From Terriglobus albidus (GTDB lineage Bacteria; Acidobacteriota; Terriglobia; Terriglobales; Acidobacteriaceae), in contig NZ_CP042806.1 of assembly GCF_008000815.1 (NCBI RefSeq), positions 1,178,001-1,242,000 of the forward strand: a stretch of DNA of 64,000 nt, in the 5' to 3' direction. Made by a program: the position numbers and the translations under genes. Positions 36,847-44,569 of the stretch are shown here, piece after piece (position 1 is the first letter of the stretch; the number at the start of each line of letters is the position of its first letter). The notes beneath the pieces are model-generated. The model was not told where the DNA came from and made no database searches. It saw only the letters and a program-made list of their open reading frames with translations.

Positions 36847-36886
36847 AGTCTTCTTCCTTATCGAGGGGCACCCAGGTGTAGGCTCT

Positions 36887-38164
36887 CTAGGCGGTTGCGG
36901 GTGTCTTTGGCTCCATGAAGAGTTTGCCGACTGCCATCAGGATCAGCAGAAGTACGGCGCAGAGAGTGAAGACCTGGCGGGTGCCGGTGTGTTGTGCCAG
37001 TACGCCTGACAGGATCAAGCCCAGGATCTGTGCGGTGAAGATCATCGACATCAGCGTGGAGCCGACGCGGCCCATCAGGTGATGCGGCGTCTCCTGCTGA
37101 ATCATTGTTTGTGCCGGGATGATGATGCCCGCGACTGAGAGGCCGATCACCAGGTTGCCGAGGATGCATGTGGCCAGATAGGGAATACCGGCAAGGATCA
37201 CCAGGCCGATAGCAATTCCACTCAGGCCGGCGTAGACCAGCACCGTATTCTTCATCTTCTTGCCGAAGGTATTCAGCAGGTTCATGCCCAGCAGAATGCC
37301 GGCTCCGATGGAGGCTGAGGCTGCGCCGAAAGAGCGTGGTGTGGTGGCATGCAGCACATCGCGCACGTAGACAGCGATGAGCGGACCGAAGCATCCCAGC
37401 ACGAACATGCCAGAGGCCAACGCGAGGATCACGAACAGCAGCGCCGCATGATGCAGTATGAACTGGATGCCCTGCTGCATGTCATGCAGCACGCGCGCTA
37501 CACCGGTCTTGGTGGTCTGGTGTTCCGCGGCTACCGGCGGACGCGTGATGGTGATGCTGGCGATAAAACTGGCGGAGGCCACGAAGCTGATCGCGTCCAC
37601 GATGTAGCAGGCCTTCGCTCCCAAAGCTGTTACCAATACGCCTGCAGCCGCCGGACCGACGATGCGCATGACGAACATGACCTGCTGCATCAGAGCATTG
37701 GCGGAGCGCAGGCCGTGCATCGGCACCGCCGAGCGGAGGGTGACTCCCTGTGCCGGATTGAAGAAGCTGGAGACGATAGAGATGGCCGCGAGAATCAGGT
37801 AAAACTGCATCGTCGCCCCAGCCCAGATCAGCAACAGACATAGAACCGCGCGTGAAAGGTCGCTGGCGATCAGCGTTCCCTTCAACGACCAGCGGTCGAC
37901 GAAGACACCGGCCACGATACCCAGAAGGGCAATCGGCAACTGATAGGCGATCTGCACACCCGTCACTTGTTGTGCCGTGGCATGCAGGTTGAAGGTCAGC
38001 ACGCTGATGACGGCGAACAGCGCCAGGAAGTCGCCGAAGTTCGAGACCACCTGTGCGTACCAGAGCCGGCGCATGGTGGTGATCTTCAACACCTCACGCA
38101 TCGACATCGGTTCCTGGTGAACGTGCGGAGGCGCCTGGGTTTGCGTTTGGGTTTGCGTGCTCAT
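36887..38164 (-). CDS. MFS transporter (EntS-like, 12 TM)
   Basis: 425-aa inner-membrane transporter of the MFS_3/EntS-like group. ATG 38164 with GGAGG 10 nt upstream. The first residues are a TQTQTQTQ tract and His/Pro-rich, cytoplasmic. Then comes LWYAQVVSNFGDFLALFAVI (TM1), GVFVDRWSLKGTLIASDLSR with the MFS A-motif-like loop, FFNPAQGVTLRSAVP, and RVLHDMQQGIQFILHHAALL in the mid-loop, as in related exporters. The C-terminal half has GRVGSTLMSMIFTAQILGLI. Substrate unknown; siderophore and macrolide exporters belong to the same group. It is a single-gene unit next to the IS. Confidence 0.87.
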   Translation of the reverse strand: MSTQTQTQTQAPPHVHQEPMSMREVLKITTMRRLWYAQVVSNFGDFLALFAVISVLTFNLHATAQQVTGVQIAYQLPIALLGIVAGVFVDRWSLKGTLIASDLSRAVLCLLLIWAGATMQFYLILAAISIVSSFFNPAQGVTLRSAVPMHGLRSANALMQQVMFVMRIVGPAAAGVLVTALGAKACYIVDAISFVASASFIASITITRPPVAAEHQTTKTGVARVLHDMQQGIQFILHHAALLFVILALASGMFVLGCFGPLIAVYVRDVLHATTPRSFGAASASIGAGILLGMNLLNTFGKKMKNTVLVYAGLSGIAIGLVILAGIPYLATCILGNLVIGLSVAGIIIPAQTMIQQETPHHLMGRVGSTLMSMIFTAQILGLILSGVLAQHTGTRQVFTLCAVLLLILMAVGKLFMEPKTPATA

Positions 38165-38241
38165 ACGGGTCTTTCCTCCGAAACGCTAAAACGCGCCTCT
38201 AAAACGCTAGGACGTGGGTGCGGTGAGGAAATTGTAGGAGC

Positions 38242-38955
38242 TTAAGCCCAGATTTCGGGAGTGACAAATGTAAGGTTCCTGATATTTCTTTCCAGAAGCA
38301 GAGCTGTAGCTTCTACGGTCGGCATCCGCTTTGCTCCCAGCCCCAGATGACTGCCGTCATGCAGCAGAAGATTGGAGGCCTGGCCCTTCTGGCGATTTTT
38401 CGCGATACCGCGCTCCAGCCGCTCCAGAAGCTGCTGCGGCGATGCTGGGTTCCAATCCTGCGCGGCGACATTCCACTGCACGGGGATCAAGCCGAGCTCG
38501 CGTGCAATGCGTAGGGTGGCGGGGCGGCGGGCTCCGAAGGGAGGACGGAAGAAGCGGATCTTCTGTCCGAGGGTCTGTTCCAGGATGTCGTTGGTCTGGG
38601 TAAGCTGACGCCGTGTCTCTCGCGATGAGGTGATAGCGAGGTTGGGATGGGTCAGAGTGTGATTGCCGATCAGGTGGCCTGCAGCGGCGACCCGCCGCGC
38701 CAGCACCGCTTCCGCTTTCACAAAGTTGCCCACCATGAAGAAAGTCGCATGGACCTGGTGCTGCGCCAGGATGTCGAGCAGCCGCGGTGTTGCATCAGGA
38801 TTGGGGCCATCATCATAGGTGAGTGCGACCTGTCCTGGGTCAGACCCGGCAATGAGAGTGGCGCCGTAGATCTGGGATTCCGGTCGATAAGCTGCGTAAA
38901 CGGAAACACCGACGCCGGCGGCCACGGCCGCTCCGGCAAGTACAGAGGAAAGCAT
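38242..38955 (-). CDS. Polysaccharide deacetylase (NodB domain) protein
   Basis: About 237 aa from ATG 38955 (MLSSVLAGAAVAAGVGVSVY), a probable signal or anchor helix. The open frame continues upstream to 39120, but the added 55 residues look non-coding and would share a CATG with the divergent kinase start. NodB motifs in order: VALTYDDGPNPDATP (motif 1, catalytic and metal Asp), GNHTLTHPNL (motif 2, metal His pair), RFFRPPFGARRP (motif 3), VQWNVAAQDW (motif 4), and LLLHDGSH (motif 5). It removes acetyl groups from peptidoglycan, chitin-like or other N-acetylated glycans; the substrate is unknown. Confidence 0.88.
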   Translation of the reverse strand: MLSSVLAGAAVAAGVGVSVYAAYRPESQIYGATLIAGSDPGQVALTYDDGPNPDATPRLLDILAQHQVHATFFMVGNFVKAEAVLARRVAAAGHLIGNHTLTHPNLAITSSRETRRQLTQTNDILEQTLGQKIRFFRPPFGARRPATLRIARELGLIPVQWNVAAQDWNPASPQQLLERLERGIAKNRQKGQASNLLLHDGSHLGLGAKRMPTVEATALLLERNIRNLTFVTPEIWA

Positions 38956-39118
38956 GCCTCTTAATAATGCCTTCTGCACGGTGCTTGTTAGAAAGTCATT
39001 GCGCGAGATATCGGTATATCGGAATGGCAAGTCTTTGCCACGTGCTCTGTTCGCTACTTGGCGAGTCATGAAGTGGGTGATATTTTGCTTTTTATTCGCC
39101 TTTTCGGAGGATTTCGTC

Positions 39119-39766
39119 ATGCTGTTCGATCTACCCAGTTACATCGCCATTGAAGGTCCTATCCGCGTGGGGAAATCGACCCTGGCAGGCATGCTGGCCG
39201 AGAAGATGGAGGCGTATCGCGTTACGGAGCCCGAAGATAATCCCTTTCTCGACCGCTTTTACCGGCAGGAACCGGGCATGGCCTTCGCCACCCAGATGTG
39301 GTTTCTTGAGGCTCGATACGCCCAGTTACAGGTTGCGGAACGGATGGCCGGCGGTGATGTTGTGCGCCAGAGCGTTGTTTCCGACTACATGTTTGAGAAG
39401 GACAAGCTCTTCGCCTGCCTGAACCTGGGGGACGATGAACTGAAGCTTTATAACCGCCTCTATGAGCCCATGCGCAATGATCTGTCGACACCTGACCTGG
39501 TGATCTACCTGAAAGCGACTCCCGACGTGCTGCGTACGCGCCTGAAACGAAAGGGCGTGCCCGGGGAACGTGCTGTCAGCGAAGAGTATTTGGAGACGGT
39601 GATCGAGGCGTATGAACATTTCTTCTCCCGCTACACGGCCAGCGACCTGCTGGTGATCGATACCTCGCAGATCGATTTCGTGCACAATAATCGGGATCTG
39701 CAGGCTCTTTTTCGGCGACTGGATGCTCCGGTAAAAGGGACGCAGCATTTCCTGATGGTGGGGTAG
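39119..39766 (+). CDS. Deoxynucleoside kinase
   Basis: 215-aa P-loop kinase phosphorylating deoxynucleosides (dNK family). ATG 39119 is fixed by CGGAGG 8 nt upstream. P-loop GPIRVGKST (13-21), then EPEDNPFLDRFYRQ, TQMWFLEARYAQL, VVSDYMFEKDKLFA, and the lid with YLKATPDVLRTRLKRKG. Length and motifs fit deoxyguanosine/deoxyadenosine kinase-like bacterial enzymes; the preferred base cannot be told. Cytosolic. Divergent from the deacetylase. Confidence 0.9.
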   Translation: MLFDLPSYIAIEGPIRVGKSTLAGMLAEKMEAYRVTEPEDNPFLDRFYRQEPGMAFATQMWFLEARYAQLQVAERMAGGDVVRQSVVSDYMFEKDKLFACLNLGDDELKLYNRLYEPMRNDLSTPDLVIYLKATPDVLRTRLKRKGVPGERAVSEEYLETVIEAYEHFFSRYTASDLLVIDTSQIDFVHNNRDLQALFRRLDAPVKGTQHFLMVG

Positions 39767-39833
39767 GGGTGCTTCTGTTGGGCAACTTCCACCCGGGCAC
39801 GGTGGTTCCAAGAGAGTAGGACTCAGCACTCCT

Positions 39834-39901
39834 TCAGGAGTTTGTTCCCATCAGGAGCTTGTTCCCGTCAGGAGTTTGTTCCCGCCAGGAGTTTGTTCAA
39901 A
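39834..39901. repeat. Four tandem 17-bp repeats, each with AGGAG
   Basis: Units TCAGGAGTTTGTTCCCA, TCAGGAGCTTGTTCCCG, TCAGGAGTTTGTTCCCG and CCAGGAGTTTGTTCAAA sit back to back, ending 3 nt before the ATG of the next gene. Each holds a Shine-Dalgarno-like AGGAG. The last AGGAG is 13 nt from the ATG, slightly long for a normal spacer. Confidence 0.9.
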
Positions 39902-39904
39902 GAC

Positions 39905-40453
39905 ATGTTCGATCGGGTTTTGATCTTTCTGATGGGGATGCTTCTGCTCCTCGGCTCGGGTGCGGCACAGCAATCATCGACAGCCGACACCCCAGGCGCG
40001 AATGAAAGTTCTGGAACGCTGCTGAAGGTTCAGATGCAGGAGCGTGTCAGTTCCGCGGATGCCCGGAACGGCCAGACCTTGCGCGGTCAGCTTACCGAGG
40101 CCGTTACCCTCGAGGGTCGTGCTTTCGCTGTGGGAGCTCCGGTGACGGTTACTGTGGTTGCCGTCGCCAAGGCGGGCGAGATCAACAGTGCCGGAGAGCT
40201 TTCGCTGCAGGTAGAGGCGGTTGGGCAAGAGGAAGTGCTGAGCGACGTCATCGTGATCCTGGGCAAGGAAGGCACGCGAGAGCTGGGGGATAGTGCGCCG
40301 GCCAAGGGGACTGAGGCTGTGGTGGAGGCGAAGTCCGTGCTGACGTTCCATGTTGTTCCGCTGGGGTTGGCGAATCGGGAGCGTCGGCTGGGGCAGGAGA
40401 AAAGGTTGGAGGCGGCCGGTGCGGTGGGTGCAGGTCTGTTGTCCGTGGAATAG
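39905..40453 (+). CDS. Hypothetical exported protein
   Basis: 182 aa from ATG 39905; a longer frame would translate the tandem repeats and is discarded. The signal peptide is MFDRVLIFLMGMLLLLGSGA, cut near AQQ. The mature part is a compact, Val/Glu/Ala-rich domain with LLKVQMQERVSSADARNGQT and FAVGAPVTVTVVAVAKAGE. It looks beta-rich, like small periplasmic domains common in Acidobacteria, but no named family was recognised. It lies between the nucleoside kinase and a hairpin-rich gap. Function unknown. Confidence 0.72.
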   Translation: MFDRVLIFLMGMLLLLGSGAAQQSSTADTPGANESSGTLLKVQMQERVSSADARNGQTLRGQLTEAVTLEGRAFAVGAPVTVTVVAVAKAGEINSAGELSLQVEAVGQEEVLSDVIVILGKEGTRELGDSAPAKGTEAVVEAKSVLTFHVVPLGLANRERRLGQEKRLEAAGAVGAGLLSVE

Positions 40454-40611
40454 ATTTGGATCTCGCTACGCGAGATATCCCACCCATCGCCTTATCACCC
40501 AACGAAGTTCGTCCGGGACCCGAATATCCCATATCTCGGCAGAGCCGAGATATGGGATATTCGGATTTGTGGAGCTCTAAAAGCAGGTCCTTCGCCGACG
40601 CTCAGTCATTC
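40454..40611. repeat. Hairpin-rich gap with a 20-bp perfect stem, copy 6
   Basis: 40521-40540 pairs perfectly with 40544-40563 around the loop AGA (stem CGAATATCCCATATCTCGGC). Before it are ATCTCGC-TAC-GCGAGAT and GAACGAAGTTCGTC-like modules. After it is AAAAGCAGGTCCTTCGCC-type sequence seen in copy 1. The stem could also stop transcription between the convergent genes. Confidence 0.78.
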
Positions 40612-41079
40612 CTACTTATCGGCTTTTACGTAGGCCAGGACCTCTTCGGCGTGGCCTTCCGGCTTTACTTTGGGGAAGATGTGCAGCAGCTTGCGGCCGG
40701 GGCCGATCAGGTAGGTGGTGCGCTCGATTCCAGTGACCGGTTTGCCGTACATCGTCTTCTGCTTGATGACGTCGAAGTAGTTGCAGATCTTCTGGTCGTG
40801 GTCGGCCAGGAGGGGGTAGTTCAGGTCGTATTTTTCCGCGAATTTCTTCTGCGCCTTTACGGTGTCGCGGGAGATGCCGAGAACGACAACGCCCGCCTTT
40901 TTCAGCTTGTCGATGGCGTCCCGGAAGCCGCAGGCCTCGATGGTGCAGCCAGGGGTATCTGCTTTGGGGTAAAAGAACAAAACGACAGGTTTGGGGTCAA
41001 AGCTGGAGAGGGTGACCGGGTTGCCGTCCTGATCGTTGAGAGTAAAGTCTTCGATAATGTCGCCTGCTTGTGGTGGCAT
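40612..41079 (-). CDS. bcp: Thioredoxin-dependent peroxiredoxin, Bcp/PrxQ type
   Basis: 155 aa from ATG 41079 (MPPQAGDIIEDFTLNDQDGN). It reduces H2O2 and organic peroxides. The peroxidatic motif is FFYPKADTPGCTIEACGFRD with the first Cys at about 47 and the resolving Cys five residues later, the atypical 2-Cys layout of Bcp. Further segments are VVVLGISRDTVKAQKKFAEK and FPLLADH-like NYPLLADHDQKIC. Upstream in-frame codons to 41307 are out of the domain and are discarded. Cytosolic. It is divergent from the next hypothetical across 79 nt. Confidence 0.94.
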   Translation of the reverse strand: MPPQAGDIIEDFTLNDQDGNPVTLSSFDPKPVVLFFYPKADTPGCTIEACGFRDAIDKLKKAGVVVLGISRDTVKAQKKFAEKYDLNYPLLADHDQKICNYFDVIKQKTMYGKPVTGIERTTYLIGPGRKLLHIFPKVKPEGHAEEVLAYVKADK

Positions 41080-41158
41080 GGATGCAAAGGTACAGCGCCT
41101 GCGGGTTGAGCCGCAAGGCAGGGCTGCAAGGTAGCGGAACCGCGAGATTGGCCGTCTT

Positions 41159-42520
41159 ATGAGTGTGATGAGAGTTTCCAGAGGAATCGGATTCGCCGCC
41201 GTTGCGGCGATGGTGGCCGCAGCGCCGGCCCAGATGCATCGTGTTGCCAAGAAAGACAATGTCACCCGTGCGATCGGCGTATACGAGTGGACCGGCGACG
41301 ATATCAAGAAACCGCTGGCGAGCCGGCTGGTCCCTGTCTCGCTCTTCGTCGACGGAGATTACCAGGATGCCGGTCTCTACCTGGCGCGGCCTGTCCCCCT
41401 GGCGCTGAGCACGGACGTTGTGTATGAGCTGCAGGACTCCGGTGAGCCCAAGGGATTGCTCGACCTGGACTTTGCCCGCAACCTGAAGCCGGACGCTGCC
41501 GTCAGCAGCGTGTACGACCAGGGATGGATGGGGTATGGCAAGTGGCAACCTTTGCCGGTGGATAAGCCCAAGCCTCCGCAAAAGGTCGTCCTGGAGTCCA
41601 CCGACAAGGATGACAGCCGTCCCAAGCTTGGCCGCAAAGATAAAGATAAGAAGGACAAGTCGAACTCGAAGGATTCAAAGGACAGCAAGAACGGCAAAGA
41701 CAAAGATCAGAGCGGCGTCACCGGCGTCGGGGACGATCCATCGGATGACGCCGATCGCCCCACGCTGAAGAAGCGCACGGAGAAGGAGAAGCGCGACGCC
41801 ATCAAGAACGATACCGCCAACGTGCAGACGCTGGGGGATCTGAATGACGACCCTGATCGCCCGAAGATCATGCGCGGTAAGCCGGCGAAGCTGGCGGAGG
41901 CTCCGCAACTGAGCGGCATGCCGGCCAACCTGCATCAGATCGTTGCCGTCAGCGATGCCGCTTCGCGCGAGATCCACGACTTCACCTATCGTTTCCGCGA
42001 TCCTTCGGAGAAGACGGAGATTCAGGCCAAGCTGGAGAAGGTGGCGATGTCGCTGGTCGCTCCATCGCCGACTGCTACACCCGCGCCGATCAAGACTGGT
42101 GGTGTGAGCCGTTCCACGGGAGCACGCAGCAAGCTGAAGGCTGCTCCGGTGACGGAGACTCCGGCGGTGAAGCTGGCTGATGAGAAGTTTTCCGCTTTCG
42201 AGCTCAGCTACAACAGCGCCCCGGTTTTTGTGCTGGAGGCCCATACAAGTGGTGAGGGAGGGGCGCCGGTGAAATATGTCACGGTGGTTGCGCAGAATGA
42301 CAGCTTCGGCGAGCCGCAGGTGGCGGTGAAGACAGTGACCGATGCCATCCACATGGATACAACGCCGCGGATGCATCTGGTGGGTGTTGTGGACGCGGAG
42401 GCATCCAATCGTGCCAGTCTGGTGATGGAACTGCGCGGAGAACAGGCGCGATCATTTGCGATGTATCGCGTGATCGGCGGGCAGGCGACGAAGTTCTTTG
42501 AGACTGGGGCTACACAGTAG
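41159..42520 (+). CDS. Hypothetical protein with Lys/Asp-rich linker and repeated DxxRPxL motif
   Basis: 453 aa. The N-terminal hydrophobic helix (GIGFAAVAAMVAAAPAQ) is a likely signal peptide. Then come a domain with ASRLVPVSLFVDGDYQDAGL, a highly charged linker (about 158-190, KDKDKKDKSNSKDSKDSK), and a motif seen three times: DDSRPKLGRK, DDADRPTLKKR and DDPDRPKIMRGK. The C-terminal domain starts near FSAFELSYNSAPVFVLEAH (about 340) and contains VVAQNDSFGEPQVAVKTVTD. The layout suggests an envelope protein with two folded parts. No family name is recognised; related-looking acidobacterial proteins exist by memory only. Confidence 0.72.
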   Translation: MSVMRVSRGIGFAAVAAMVAAAPAQMHRVAKKDNVTRAIGVYEWTGDDIKKPLASRLVPVSLFVDGDYQDAGLYLARPVPLALSTDVVYELQDSGEPKGLLDLDFARNLKPDAAVSSVYDQGWMGYGKWQPLPVDKPKPPQKVVLESTDKDDSRPKLGRKDKDKKDKSNSKDSKDSKNGKDKDQSGVTGVGDDPSDDADRPTLKKRTEKEKRDAIKNDTANVQTLGDLNDDPDRPKIMRGKPAKLAEAPQLSGMPANLHQIVAVSDAASREIHDFTYRFRDPSEKTEIQAKLEKVAMSLVAPSPTATPAPIKTGGVSRSTGARSKLKAAPVTETPAVKLADEKFSAFELSYNSAPVFVLEAHTSGEGGAPVKYVTVVAQNDSFGEPQVAVKTVTDAIHMDTTPRMHLVGVVDAEASNRASLVMELRGEQARSFAMYRVIGGQATKFFETGATQ

Positions 42521-42537
42521 GGTTGCGGGTTAATGTG

Positions 42538-42570
42538 AAACGCTCCGCAGAGATGCGGAGCGTTTTTTGT
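42538..42570 (+). terminator. Intrinsic terminator after the DxxRPxL protein
   Basis: AAACGCTCCGC-AGAGAT-GCGGAGCGTTTTTTG, about 18 nt after the stop. Confidence 0.88.
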
Positions 42571-42613
42571 TTGGGGGCTGAAGATGTCTCGGGTGATCGC
42601 CGCCAACGTGGTC

Positions 42614-42704
42614 CTATAGAGCGGGCTTTCAGCCCTTCTCTCCCCCTGTTGCGCCGATACCGGGCGTTGCCCCAGGCTGGTATCGAGCGCGCCTTCAGCG
42701 CTTC
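42614..42704. repeat. Dispersed repeat B, copy 2
   Basis: From CTATAGAGCGGGCTTTCAG to CGCCTTCAGCGCTTC, with inner GGGCGTTGCCCCAGGCTGGT. It ends 1 nt before the stop codon of the HtrA-like gene on the other strand. Same orientation as the copies at 13.4 and 48.8 kb. Confidence 0.82.
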
Positions 42705-42705
42705 T

Positions 42706-43896
42706 TTATGTCTGGCGTTCGCTGGCTTCGCTCAGAGTAACGCGCAACTCGATTTTCTTGCGAGCGCGGAAGATTGTGACAGTCACCGTGTCGCCTGCCT
42801 TGTGGGAGTTCATCACGTCAGAGACGTCCTGCTGGGTGGTGATGTCCTGTCCGTCGATGGAGACGATAAGGTCTCCGCCGATCATCACCGGTGTGTTGCC
42901 CATGTAGGCGCGTTGTGAGCCGCCCTTCAGACCGGCCCGTTCTGCCGCACCGCCGGGGAGTACTCGTTCTACAAGGACGCCATAGTCAGCCGCGAGGCCA
43001 AGCTGATCGGCGATGTCCGGGCCGATCGGCAGCGTGACGACATCGAGAGCAGGCCTACGAACGTGGCCATAGCGAGCCAGGTCATCAACGAAGGCGCGAG
43101 CGGTGTTGATGGGAATAGCGAAGCCGATGCCGGCGCTCTGGTCGCTGCCGTTGGAGGCGATCATCGTGTTGATGCCGATGACCTCGCCACGCGAGTTCAG
43201 CAGCGGTCCGCCGGAGTTACCGGGGTTGATCGCGGCATCGGTCTGGATGGCATTGTCGATGGCCGCTCCCGTCGGTCCGCGGACGGAACGAAGGGCGGAG
43301 ATGATGCCGCGGGTCATGGTTCCGTTCAGACCGAAAGGATTGCCGATAGCGTAGACCTTCTGTCCAACGACAATGTTCTTGGAGTCGGCCAGGGTGACTG
43401 GCGTAAGGTTTGGCGCATTGATCTGCAGCAGGGCCAGGTCATGGCTTTTGTCTACCTGCACAACCTTGGCGGTGTACTTGTGCTTATCGTTCAGCGTGAC
43501 TTCGATGCGCTGGCCATCCTGAATGACGTGGTTATTCGTCAGGATGTGTCCCTCTTTGTCGATAATGAAGCCGGTACCCATGCCCTGCTGGGGAACGGGG
43601 CCGTAGAAGAAGTCGAAGGCCACGGTGGTGGAAGTAACGTTCACCACGCTGGGCAGAGTCCGCTTATAGACGTTGATATTGTTCTGCTCTTCGCTATCGA
43701 ACTCCGGCGCGGCATTGGCGACGGTCATATGGAAGTTGCCCAGAGGGCCGTTGACCGCAGTTGTTCCATTTACCGGTAGCGACGGGAAGGCGCTCTTGAC
43801 CCAGTTACCGATGGCTCCCGACGGCACCATGTAGTTGGTCAGCAGGTAGAAGCCGCCCACCAAAAGGAGCACGAGCAGTACGCGACGCATCTTCAT
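42706..43896 (-). CDS. HtrA/DegS-like membrane-anchored serine protease with one PDZ domain
   Basis: 396 aa. N-terminal anchor helix VLLVLLLVGGFYLLTNYMVP, then a Gly/Asn/Pro spacer. The trypsin-like domain has H123 (ILTNNHVIQ), D153 (KSHDLALLQI) and S228 (INPGNSGGPLLN), the intact HtrA triad. One PDZ domain (about 290-390) contains GVLVERVLPGGAAERAGL, GGDLIVSIDGQDI and VTVTIFRARKKIEL. The single anchor and single PDZ resemble DegS more than DegP. It would act in periplasmic protein quality control or regulated proteolysis; its target cannot be told. No rseA-like partner is visible nearby. Confidence 0.92.
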   Translation of the reverse strand: MKMRRVLLVLLLVGGFYLLTNYMVPSGAIGNWVKSAFPSLPVNGTTAVNGPLGNFHMTVANAAPEFDSEEQNNINVYKRTLPSVVNVTSTTVAFDFFYGPVPQQGMGTGFIIDKEGHILTNNHVIQDGQRIEVTLNDKHKYTAKVVQVDKSHDLALLQINAPNLTPVTLADSKNIVVGQKVYAIGNPFGLNGTMTRGIISALRSVRGPTGAAIDNAIQTDAAINPGNSGGPLLNSRGEVIGINTMIASNGSDQSAGIGFAIPINTARAFVDDLARYGHVRRPALDVVTLPIGPDIADQLGLAADYGVLVERVLPGGAAERAGLKGGSQRAYMGNTPVMIGGDLIVSIDGQDITTQQDVSDVMNSHKAGDTVTVTIFRARKKIELRVTLSEASERQT

Positions 43897-43930
43897 ATAA
43901 CTTCCTTTACGTTTCCTTCGCCTGTGAAGT

Positions 43931-44566
43931 TCAGGCTCTAGACGATTCTAGGCTCCCTGAGGCTGCTTTGAGCGCTTCCCACACCTGGACGACCTGGCGG
44001 CGCAGATCCTCCAGAGTTCCGTCGTTGCGGATCAGGAAGTGAGAGCGCTGCATCTTTTCAAAGTCTGACATCTGCGCTTCCATGCGGCGGCGCGCATCGT
44101 CCACCGTCGCTCCCGGCTGCCGTGCCAGAAAGCGTTCGATGCGGAGCTGTTCCGGCGCATAGACCAGCACAATCCTGTCGAAGCGATCGCGCAGGTTGCC
44201 GTGTTTCGTCTCGAAGAGCAATGCGGTTTCGACGACGCAGACGGCTTCAGGTTCTCGCTCGCCGATCTCTGCCATCCATGCGGCCTGGGCTTCGATGGTT
44301 GCGGGATGGACGATGGCGTTCAGCTCCTCGACGCGGCCGTCGGCAAAGGCGATCTTTGCCAGCCGAGTGCGGTCCAGCGTGCCGTCGGCCGCGAGCACCT
44401 CTGCGCCGAAGTGCGCCACAATGCGATCGAAGACGTTCTGACCAGGCTGCATCAGCCGGCGGCCGACCTCATCGGCCTGGGTGACGTGTGCCCCGAGTTC
44501 GACAAGCATGGCGGCCACGGTGGATTTGCCACTACCGAGGCCGCCTGTAAGTCCGACACGCAGCAT
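43931..44566 (-). CDS. coaE: Dephospho-CoA kinase
   Basis: 211 aa. Last step of coenzyme A synthesis. P-loop GLTGGLGSGKSTVAAML (6-22), then ADEVGRRLMQPG, VHPATIEAQAAW, VVETALLFETKHGN, and RFLARQPGATVDDARRRMEAQ (lid with Arg). It starts 3 nt after the folD stop, so folD-coaE is a transcription unit. Cytosolic. Confidence 0.95.
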   Translation of the reverse strand: MLRVGLTGGLGSGKSTVAAMLVELGAHVTQADEVGRRLMQPGQNVFDRIVAHFGAEVLAADGTLDRTRLAKIAFADGRVEELNAIVHPATIEAQAAWMAEIGEREPEAVCVVETALLFETKHGNLRDRFDRIVLVYAPEQLRIERFLARQPGATVDDARRRMEAQMSDFEKMQRSHFLIRNDGTLEDLRRQVVQVWEALKAASGSLESSRA

Positions 44567-44569
44567 CGG

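Larger units (their letters stand above)
35494..36861 (+). mobile_element. IS110-family insertion sequence (IS1111-like)
   Basis: About 1.37 kb. Subterminal inverted repeats ATAAGGAAGAAGGCT (35494-35508) and AGTCTTCTTCCTTAT (36847-36861, reverse complement ATAAGGAAGAAGACT) differ at one base. Subterminal inverted repeats are typical of the IS1111 group. A second, inner pair is AGGGTTAGAGGAC (35531-35543) with GTCCTCTAACCCCT (36765-36778). Non-coding DNA is short on the left (about 80 nt) and long on the right (about 215 nt). Exact outer ends are not fixed; a few bases outside each inverted repeat may belong to it. No target duplication is evident. Confidence 0.85.

Noticed and set aside
38956-39120. 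55-residue N-terminal extension of the polysaccharide deacetylase
   Set aside because: It would start in the same CATG as the divergent kinase, lacks a ribosome-binding site and precedes a good signal-like helix.
39834-39901. Tandem repeats as a CRISPR array
   Set aside because: 17-bp units abut with no spacers. No cas genes and no other spaced repeat arrays were seen in the window.
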